Origin: Cryphonectria parasitica EP155
Taxonomy: Eukaryota > Ascomycota > Sordariomycetes > Diaporthales > Cryphonectriaceae
Assembly (NCBI RefSeq): GCF_011745365.1
Contig: NW_024468915.1
Span: forward strand, 2,396,653-2,460,652
Direction of reading: 5' to 3'
DNA length: 64,000 nt
Both the position numbers and the translations under genes were made by a program. The notes beneath the pieces were generated by a model. That model had not been told where the DNA came from, did not search any database, and worked only from the letters and a program-made list of their open reading frames with translations. Shown piece after piece: positions 55,113 through 64,000 of the stretch (position 1 is the first letter of the stretch; each line of letters starts with the position of its first letter).

Positions 55113-56315
55113 GATCGTGGAGTGGGTGGAACGGAGGGGACGGCGTAGGAGCAAGGTGACACAGTGGGAGGGTGGAGGAGGGGAATCGTCGCCTTTATAC
55201 GCAGAGCTCGGAAGAGGACACAGCAAATTTCGTTGCTGTCTCCGGGAGCGAGACGAACGGAAAGGAAGGGCTGTGCCGCGCCGGGTGCAAGCTTGAAGGA
55301 TTGATGGTCTTGAGGGGCAGGGAGAATAGCGGTAAAGTTGTGCAGGTGATGCCCCGAGAGCTGCGCCTGTCTTCCTTGTCAGGTCTGCAGTTAAGTTGTG
55401 GCAGCTTTGAGTTGGAAGGAGTTGAGGCGACAAGCTGAAGATGTCGCAAAACCTGAGGCTTGATGTTCTCCAACACAAACTTCTTTGGGTAGGTCTTCAA
55501 CTGCCTTGAGTGTTCACATGCCTCGAGGTGTCCTCATGCTGGACTAGGTAGGACAGGGGTCCTAGCTCGATGCTACTAGCTGTTTGGAGGCTCTTCAGTG
55601 AGACAAGGGGCTGTTGTGGGGTTACAGTTATAGGGAGCTATTAGTGCTTTGGGAAGGCTTGGACAGGGCAGTCGTCCTCCACTTACAGTACTGATAAGCT
55701 TCGACAGCTATCTTCTCATAAATCTATAAGTCTTCGAGAGTTGAATGTCATGTCCTGCAGCCCTAGATTCATCAGTGCTGGTAGCAATTCTCTGCAAGGT
55801 CACCGATCAATTCTGAAGTGTTCTAATAAGCAATGAGTTCTGACTCTTGTGAGGTGCATTTTCACACAGTAACACTGTAGAAGGATCGAGTGGAAGTACT
55901 GTATGTAATCATTGGTGTATAGTCTTGTCAATTTAAATACCAGACCTCGTAGTTGATACAACACGTACAGTACAGTAGCATACAAGGGACCCCCGGGGGG
56001 GGCAGTGTGAGGGTTCACGCACAGGGTGGGCCGTCAGACAGGGCCCTACGGCAGATTACAGCGGTTTGTTGACCCCTGACCAACGTCACTTCGTCCGCTG
56101 TCCATCGCTCACTGCTAGTACGTATAACCACAGAGTTGCGACCACGGCACCACCACATTGTCCATACGTACAATACAGACAAAACTCCCACATCACGTTT
56201 CGGCGCAACAACAGGAGCCAGGCTGGGGATGCTGAGCTGGCCTTGCATCTGCAGCTGCACTACATACAGGCTGACCCTCTTGACAATGGGACTTGGTCGA
56301 TCATAGCTGTTCACC
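55113..56315. other. Divergent promoter region between ILM1 and TRS130
   Basis: 1.2 kb. Open frames on both strands (for example 55195-55500 minus) show no family resemblance. No gene is seen. Confidence 0.6.
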
Positions 56316-59300
56316 ATGGAACAGCCCTTCTCGACGTCCAAAGTGACGGGTAAGCAGATGGAAATACTCCCAGAACCCTCTCGGCGCCGCCCCAGTCATA
56401 TGCTGACCATGTATGGCTTGCCCCTGTTGCAGTCGAGTACTTCGACCCTCACGACGTCTACAAGCTCGTTGCCCCCGGTCTGATCCCCCGCCTGCCCCTG
56501 CGCAACCTCCACTGGCAGTCGCACGCCGGTCCTCTCCGCTCCATCGAGACCCTCCACGTCGAGCTCCTCGACGCCCTCGCGCCCGCCCCGACCCCTAAGA
56601 ACCGACAGCTTTCCGTGTCGCCGCTTCCGAGCGCAGGTGTCGACGATGGCTTTACGACGCAGTCCCTTGGCAGCGGAAACCGGCTTGGGGCCGAAGCCGA
56701 CGAGGCTTTCCCCTCGAAACCATTCTCCCCTGGCTATGGCCCCTCCGCCGCCGCGGCGCGACGCCATCAGATCCCTGGTCTGCGTCGCACGCCCTACCTC
56801 AAGGTCCTTTTTGTGCGGTGCGATGACAACGACGCCTACAAGTCCAGCGTGCGGGCCGAGATTCGCGAATGGGTCAAGGAGCACACGACACCCACCGCAT
56901 CAGGCAGCAGCAGCAAGAAGGAGGCGCGCAAGGGGGCTGAGAATCACGATGCCTTCGAGTGGCTGATCGTGCACGTTGTGGTGCCCAACACCGTGGCTGC
57001 GACACAGCCGAGGTCCTCGGGGAGTGGCGGCGGCAAAGGTGTCGATGGTAGCTCTGACTCGCTGCCTACCAAGAGCACGACGTCCAGATGGGGCAAGGGC
57101 TCCAGTACGATACTCGAGAAGCTGAGGGCCGACTTCAACCCTTCTTCAAAGTCAGGGGTAGATCGGGTTGCGCAGATCCGGATTGGTGTCAATGATGTTC
57201 CATATGATCTGTTGCCGCGCGTCGTTCCTGCTGTGCCCACCGGATACAAGGAGACAGATGAGGATGCCAAAGCAGCCTGGGCTGACCTGATCGATGAGGT
57301 CAAGCGCTTGATCTTGACAAGCTTTGACCTGCGGGTCACCCAGTACGAAGAGGATATCAAAGAAAAGGACGCCCAGAGGAGCCTGCCTGGTTGGAACTTT
57401 TGCACGTTTTTCATTCTCAAAGAGGGACTTGCTCGAGGCTTCGAGAGTGTCGGTCTCGTTGAGGACTCTTTGGTCGGCTACGATGAGTTGAGTGTTGGCC
57501 TCGACGCCATCATCAAAGAGCAAGCGGTTGCAGACGACTCCGAGGTGCCAGGTGGTTCACTCCTCGCTTATACCGAGGACCTCAAGCATATTGCGCAGAA
57601 GGCTATGGCCGTTGCGAGCAGCGGCACGATCGAATTCGAGGATGAGGAGCAGGTCAACCTTCAATCAACGGACCAAGCAGCGGCCGACAAATTCGACGAA
57701 ATACCCATCTCGTTCTTGAAGAAGCCTTACCGGGAATTGATCCTGGCCAATAATGTGTCATTGTTCGATTTCAGGTGCTACATATTTGCCAGGCAGATTG
57801 CACTCTTGCTGCGGCTGGGCAATGCCTGGTCCACACGCGAAGAGCTTGTCGCAAAGCTGAAAGAGCAGCAAGAGGCGGTGCTCCATGGCGTGGCCCCCAG
57901 CGCACCACCTCCCACACAGGCGGATGAATCCGAGAAGCTTTCCATGCTGGCCGAGATCTGCAAGAGGACACTCGAGTTCATCCCAGCCGTGTCCCATGTC
58001 ATGCGGCGAGATGTGATTTCGGCACTCACAGAGCAGAAGAAACAGCCAGCAGACGGCGAAACAACGAAGTCGACATCGTCACATGACAATCTTGTCGCTG
58101 AGGTCGCCGAGAATATCGTCACATCCTTTGCATTCTCGGTCGCACAGCAGATCTTAGCCCAGACCTCCACAAAGGCCTTGCCCATCCCATCTGGAGCCAC
58201 GTCTTCAGAAAATGAAGAAGGTTCCGAGCCGAAAGTTTTATCGATGCCAGAGGCCAAGACAGTAATGCATCCTGCTAGGACCTCTTCTCTCCGTGTTAGC
58301 ACCGCCGGTAGTCGACTTGCCTCTATGCCAAGCCCGAACTTCTTTCCCGGCCCAGGGACCTCCCGCAGCGCCAGTGTTCCTGATGTTCAGGAAGTGGTAG
58401 ACCAGCATCAGAGGAAGGCAGGCATGGAGGATCTGGCTGCTAGGAGAGCCGAGCTTTATACCTTGTCGCGAAACATCCTTGAAGAGGCTGGCAAAAAGCG
58501 CGGCTGGAGTGACGGGTGGTCATCTGCGCCGGTGATAGGAGAGACCGGCGTGCTTGAGATGGAGGAGGTGAGCCTCGATGACGACAACCACAAACCAGCT
58601 ACTGCCTCGGCCGCTGCCGAGACCACCGGAGGATCGCAATCTCTGTACACCTTAGCAGGCCTGGACAGCAAGCTGCTTCGAACGGCTCTCGATAATAGGG
58701 ACGATTTTTATAGGCTATATGAGATGCTGACAGACAAAGCCTTGCGGCATTATACGGTCGCCAATCATACACACTCTGTCCTAGCCAACATGTCGGATCT
58801 TGCTGTCGTCAAATACTACTTGGAGGACTACGCGGCCGCCGCCTCGTATTTTCTGCGAACGACCCCGTTCTATGGCGAGAGCGGCTGGAGCTTGCTGGAG
58901 CTGTCCATGCTCGTCATGTACTCCAAGTGCCTGCGTGAGCTGAAGCGGAACGAGGACTACGTGCGCGTGGTGCTCAAGCTCCTGTCCAAGGCGGCCAGCT
59001 CAGAGAAGGATCGGATACAGGCGAAAGGCTCGTTCAGAATAGGGGACACGGACGCTGCAACAAAGTATGCAGAGAGTGACGCATTCAAAGGGTTTCTTCC
59101 GGACTTCCTGGCAGCTGCCAATTCTTTCAACAAGGAGGTGAAACATTCTCTGCAGAATTTCTTCACGAACATCGAGCTCGAGGGCACACCGACATATGAC
59201 GATGATCAAGATAGCTTTAGCCTCGTCGTGAAGCTGCACAGCGTGCTAGTTGATCCTATGCCTGTGGAAAAGGCTATGCTGCGCCTGGTTACGGCCGGTG

Positions 59301-61180
59301 GTGCCCGGGAGCTGTGGCTGGAAACCAAGCAAGCTCTGGAGCTCAAACCGGGGCGGAACAAGATCCAGCTGCACGGCACATCGATGAGTCCGGGCACGTA
59401 CGAAGTGGATCGCGTTCAACTGTCGAGTGGTTCGTTGCGGCTTAACTTTGAGCGACAAGCGTTTCAGCCCATCGACCGCAATGCTGTGAACTTGAGGAAC
59501 CCATATGTGGTGCTGTTCCAGCGTGCAGACACCTTGGACGTAGAGGTTAGGCCCTCGTCAATTGTGCAGCTCGACCAGAACACTGCAATGGATCTTGACC
59601 TGCAAACAGGGTGGAATGAAGTCCAGACGTGCAGCATTCGCATCCGTGCCGCAACAGGCGGGTTACGGCTTCTTACCAGTGAGGCTCAGATCACCGGTGA
59701 TGGGGACCAGCCCCAGCCGAAGACGCCAGAAGCCGGTCTATTTTCGTTCGACAGCCTGGCACCCAGGTCCTCCATCAGCTTACGAATCCCGTTTACCACG
59801 GAGCAGGAGATCACCAACGTTTCGGTCAAGGTTGAGGTAAAGTACATGACAGACAAGGGCGATTTCACGCTTCTGAAAACACCAACGATCTCCCTGGCGT
59901 TGAAGCTGGGGGTGAACGTACAGGATGTCTTCAAACATTCCGCCCTGTATTCACGCTTCACCATCTCAACCTCGACGAACAGCCCTCTCCGCCTCTTCAG
60001 ATCCCAGCTCGACGAGTCCGATATCTTCGAGTCAAGGCATGGCGTGGCGCCAGCGAATCCGGTCATCATCTTCCCCAAGCAACCCGCCAGTCTCCTGTAC
60101 CAGATCAAGCGCAAGGCTGGATCCAAAACGGGCCCCAAGGCCAACAAGACCATGCACCTCCGACTTTTCTATAGTGTTCTGCAGGACGAGATTGCAGATA
60201 ACATCCGCGACTCGCTCGTGGCTTCACTCAAGGATACGCCTCTCTGGCGGTACAGCCGGCTCCTGGTAGCCACGGTGCTGGAACGAGTGCGGCACGATCT
60301 TACAAATTATGACCTTGAACGTGCAGCAGTGTTGGGCGAGCTGCCCACCGGCTTTCTTGCAGAGACGAAATGGCAGAAGCACTTTTATGGTCTGGGCGCA
60401 GCACTCAACGGGCAAGATGTGGCCTCACTCCTCTCCGAATTCATTGTCACTTGGGCGAAAGAACGCCGGAAGGTGTCCGCCATGCGGCCAGTTGTTGACC
60501 ACGCGCAGCAGCAGATTGTCATCCCCGTCGACATACCTTCCATTGCGGTGGTGCACACAGCCGACATCAGGCTCCAGCGACCTATCCCCTCCCTGCTGCA
60601 GCCTCTTGACGACAGCGAGACACCAGCCGCGTGCGTCAACCAGCTGCTCCCTGCGACGTTGCACCTCAAGTGGACAAGGATATGGGACACGGAACGCAAC
60701 AGTGGCGCTCAGGACGAGCCGGACGCGGGCGATGAGTTCAGCTACGAGGTCAGCGCCCCCAGTGACACGTGGCTCGTGGGCGGGCGCAAAAAGGGGCACT
60801 TTGTGATCCCGTCTCCCTCCTCCGCCTCTGGGGCGGAAGATGAGCTCAGCTCATCGCCCATTAACGAGGCGGACATCCCTCTCGTGATGATCCCTCTACG
60901 TGAGGGACGTCTGCCGTACCCGTCTGTCGAGGTGAGGGAAGTCACTCGCGGCAGTGGCGAGGCTACGGGTGACGATGGCAGTGGTGGGAAGGATCACCCG
61001 CTTGCTGGGCACTGCGAGACGGACTACTGTAACCTGGGAGAGACGGTGCGGGTTGTCGCCGATCGGGGGCGTGTTACGGTCAGCCTTGATGCCAGTGGAC
61101 CAGGCGGTGGGCCGCTGGTGCTGGAGACGGAGAGAATTTTGAGATTGGAGGATAGCTTGCAAGGGAGGATTGTGGCATAG
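56316..61180 (+). CDS. TRS130: TRAPPII complex subunit Trs130 (TRAPPC10)
   Basis: A specific subunit of the TRAPPII complex, the exchange factor for Ypt31/Rab11 at the late Golgi, essential for hyphal tip exocytosis. A 34-nt first coding exon (56316-56349), an 83-nt intron (GTAAGC...GCAG) and a large exon 56433-61180 give 1593 residues. Without exon 1 the frame would start at Met about 72; exon 1 supplies MEQPFSTSKVT and joins to VEYFDPHDVYKLVAPGL, then RLPLRNLHWQSHAGPLRS, which is the conserved Trs130 N terminus. Next come LKVLFVRCDDNDAYKSSVR and an alpha-solenoid with FLKKPYRELILANNVSLFDFRCY. The C-terminal third is beta-rich, Ig-like (for example WNEVQTCSIRIRAATGGLRL). It is longer than yeast Trs130 (1102 residues), as usual in filamentous fungi. 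Confidence 0.94.
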
Positions 61181-63007
61181 AGACTCTGCGCTGTGTCCCT
61201 CTGTGCAGCTTGCCTCTATGTGTGCTACCTTGTCAGCTTTCAGGTCCTGTTTGAGCCAGTCTCTCTTCCATAGAAACAAACTCCTACTAGATAGATTTAC
61301 GAAGCTATTGTAGGCTCCAAATCTACCTGTCTATTTATTCTCTGTTTCTTCTTCTTCTCCTCCCTTTGCACTTTTGTTTTTTACTTGCTTGTTATTCTGT
61401 GCTTCCACAACCTTTTTTGGGATGTAATACTGAGTAATAATGACGATGGCAATGCAAGCCACAGCTAGTTGATATGGTGAGATCAAGCTGCAGGTGTATT
61501 ATGCTCCTGCAGAGAGAACGGGAAAAGATGACGAGCAGGAAAGAGGACCCACTAGAGGGTCCGAGCCGCCTCTAAATAAAGGGCGGTACAGGGGCACAGG
61601 GGTGGGCATTTTGGGGGATTGGCAGTTGGTTTTGGGGGCTTGGGATGGTGATGGGGGCCTTAAGTATAAAGTAGGCAGCGTAGTAGGTTGTAGCAGGTAC
61701 AGAAGAGGTAGAACAAAAACAGATGATATTTGACTGAGAATGATGATCTTGCCTACCATCTCGTGGTTACTACTTTTGTCTGACTCTTGCGTCTGTTTAC
61801 AGTCATTTCTATCATTGAACATATCTGAAAATTTGCTGTAGTATTAACAATGGTAGTTGTTGTTGTTTCGTACATATTACAGTAGTCGTAATAGTAATAG
61901 TACTTCCTACCAAGTATTACCACAGTATGGCGTTGTTTTGTTTGGTTACATAGCGCAGGTGGTGGACCACTGTAAGGTGAGTTTCAAGACCCCTGAGGTG
62001 GCTGTCTGATGACGAAATGATGAGTGCTAAAGGCTGCAAACCCCGTCAGATTTGGGGTTGGTGTCCGTGATCCTTGCTTTGGCTTGGGCGTAGACTTTGC
62101 CTTGCCTTGGCATGGCATGGCCTGGCTGTGCCCTGTAACTTGAATCAACTATCCTCACCCACAGCAGCAGCGCGTTAGGTTCAATGCAGTAATTGCTTCT
62201 TGTTTAACCCCCTCCCCCCCTCCACAGACACCACACCACCATATCTTTTTGCGTGCCTGGGTAATCAATGTCCATGTCAACATGATGAGATCCGAGCTTC
62301 CTCATCCACACCCCTGAAGACGATTGGACCCTTTCTTTTTTTTGTTTTTTTTTCTATTGTTTTTTAACGTTCGTTCTTTCAAACTCTAGCTAAACAAGGC
62401 TGACCTGATCCCTTCCCAAGCATTCTTGTCTCACGCAGCTAAACAGGACGACACAGAGGACCAATCAGGAACCCTCGCCTCCTTCTTGTCGTGCCTCCTC
62501 CTTCTCCTCCTCCTTCTTCCATCTTGTAGATTACTCTTGCTTCACCCCTAATCCTTCCCGCGCTCACCACCCCCTGGCTATTACATATTTTGGTCTTTTT
62601 TACCCGCCTGGATGCCCCTCGTCTCTGCATTATTCCGACTGCCGACACCAACTCGTTGTCCTCGAAACATCCCATCTCCTAACGCGCCTCGTCTACGTAT
62701 ACCGAATTGTCGAAAACCCAAGCCTAATCTTACCCCCTGAAAACGCCCAGTCCGCAACGTTTGAACCACTCGAATGCGCCTGTCTCTGACCCAGCCCACC
62801 ACGCCTTGCGCCTCTCGATTGCTACACCTAACACCGGTTGACCTCGCCGCCACCTGACACCAATTGAGCCACAGAAGACATTCCGTCGTCCCCACGTCAT
62901 CCGTGACGCGACGGCGGGCACCCTGGCGGACAGGCTGACCAACCCGGCGGATCCGCGTCGGGCGGAGGGAGGCAGCAGCAGAAGACGAAGAAGAGGAAGA
63001 GGAAGAG
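61181..63007. other. TRS130 3' flank and kinase promoter/leader
   Basis: 1.8 kb. CT-rich and T-rich tracts (61335-61385, 62330-62365) and a short imperfect repeat of CTTGCC/TGGCA words (62095-62126) are present. In the kinase frame an in-frame TGA at 62936 closes the reading upstream. No gene is seen. Confidence 0.6.
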
Positions 63008-64000
63008 ATGATGCAGATGCAGCAACAACTGCTGCAGCAGCAGGCGCGCGGGACGACTGAACGCAAGGCCAAGCTTGCCCGGTCCTACCAGGAACTGCTT
63101 GACGAGTTTGGAAACAAGGACCTCAAGACCGTTGGCAACTACCACCTGGGTCGGCTCATTGGCAAGGGCTCGTTCGGAAAGGTCTATCTTGCTACCCACA
63201 AGCTCACCAACGGGTCAAAGGTGCGTCTTCTGCTCCTTCTCACGACGGAGGACTGTTCGCAGGCGCGCAGGACGAGCAGGATGAGGGAGGGGACAGAGAG
63301 AGGAAGGAGAGACAGAGAGAGACGAATTCATGGTGATGATGGCTAATTGTATTTGTGGCATGGCAGGTCGTGCTCAAGTCTGCAAAGAAAGATGACTCTA
63401 ACCTCGCCCGCGAAATACATCACCACCGGCAGTTTGTGCATCCGCACATCGCCCGGCTGTACGAGGTGGTCGTGACCGAGAATCTCGTCTGGATGGTGAT
63501 GGAATACTGTTCAGGTAAGGAGAGGAGGAGAGGAGAGCAGCAGAGGAGCGGGATGTCAAGGACTACTGGAGAGAATCACTTTATATGTGCTCGGCGCTGA
63601 CAGGATGGTAGGCGAGGAACTTTACGACTATCTCCTCAGGCACGGCAAACTTCCCGTCGACAAGGTCCAGAAGACTTTTACCCAGCTCGTCGGGGCTGTC
63701 GCATACGTCCACCAGCAGAACTGCGTCCACCGCGACCTCAAGCTCGAGAACATCCTCCTCGACAAGCACGAGAACGTCAAACTGCTAGATTTCGGCTTCG
63801 CGCGCGAGTATGAGGGCAGGTCCAATTACCTACAGACCTTCTGCGGCACGATCTGTTACTCGGCACCCGAGATGCTCAAGGGCGAGAAGTATGCTGGGGA
63901 AAAGGTGGACGTCTGGAGCTTGGGTATCATATTATATGCGCTGCTGTGTGGGGAGCTCCCCTTCGACGATGACAACGACGACGAGACGAGGCGGAAGATC
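63008..64000 (+). CDS. CAMKL-family Ser/Thr protein kinase (Kin4-like), 3' end outside window
   Basis: A protein kinase whose catalytic domain begins close to the N terminus. Exons seen are 63008-63220, 63367-63514 and 63612 to the window end; introns are 146 and 97 nt. A short poly-Gln start (MMQMQQQLLQQQ) precedes the kinase domain. The Gly loop is IGKGSFGKV, the ATP lysine lies in VVLKSAKK, the catalytic loop is CVHRDLKLENILL, the metal loop LLDFGFA, and TFCGTICYSAPEMLKGEKY is the activation segment ending in APE. The pattern DVWSLGIILYALLCGELPF is typical of the AMPK/Kin4-like group. Yeast Kin4 acts in the spindle-position checkpoint; the role here is inferred only from family. ATG 63008 is the first in-frame ATG after the TGA at 62936. 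The C-terminal part, usually long in this group, is missing. Confidence 0.9.

Noticed and set aside
61181..63007. Hidden tRNA or small RNA gene in the kinase upstream region
   Set aside because: No A-box/B-box pair or cloverleaf was found by eye in this or the other gaps; a tRNA search tool would settle it.

Overview
The window is nuclear DNA from a filamentous ascomycete (Pezizomycotina). A Sordariomycete is my best guess, from overall protein resemblance rather than a search. The evidence is short GT-AG introns (about 55-150 nt) with CTGAC/CTAAC-like branch sites, Zn2Cys6 regulators, fungus-specific families (Ilm1, Cox23, Mdm20, Trs130, MAO-N-like oxidase), pyrimidine-rich intergenic DNA and no operons. 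I found no transposon, tRNA or rRNA gene. Two genes are cut by the edges: the debranching enzyme at base 1 and a protein kinase at base 64000.

Left part (1-25.2 kb): mostly housekeeping genes separated by unusually long gene-free blocks. In order: glycogen debranching enzyme (minus, 3' end missing), delta-12 fatty acid desaturase (minus), a TBC-domain protein with degenerate catalytic motifs (minus), translation factor eIF3b (minus), and chaperonin subunit CCT2 (plus), which is divergent from eIF3b.

Middle part (25.7-37.6 kb): an accessory-looking block. It holds a Zn2Cys6 regulator, an APC-family amine/amino-acid permease divergently paired with a flavin monoamine oxidase of the Aspergillus MAO-N type, a second large Zn2Cys6 regulator, and a CMP/dCMP-type zinc deaminase. 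I read it as a candidate amine (nitrogen-source) uptake and oxidation cluster: import, oxidative deamination, two local regulators and one hydrolytic deaminase. The divergent promoter carries paired GATA sites and an inverted CGG-type repeat.

Right part (38.4-64 kb): a type II membrane glycosyltransferase (minus); NAD-dependent glycerol-3-phosphate dehydrogenase with a possible in-frame N-terminal extension; a large disordered protein with a small folded region and at least five SUMO-interaction-like motifs; Cox23 with a probable GC-AG intron; the NatB subunit Mdm20/Naa25 (8 exons); Ilm1 (minus); the TRAPPII subunit Trs130; and the start of a Kin4-like CAMKL kinase.

Exon structures were inferred by hand from frame continuity, splice consensus and family conservation. 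Junction phases were checked arithmetically for every multi-exon gene. No database search or transcript evidence was available.
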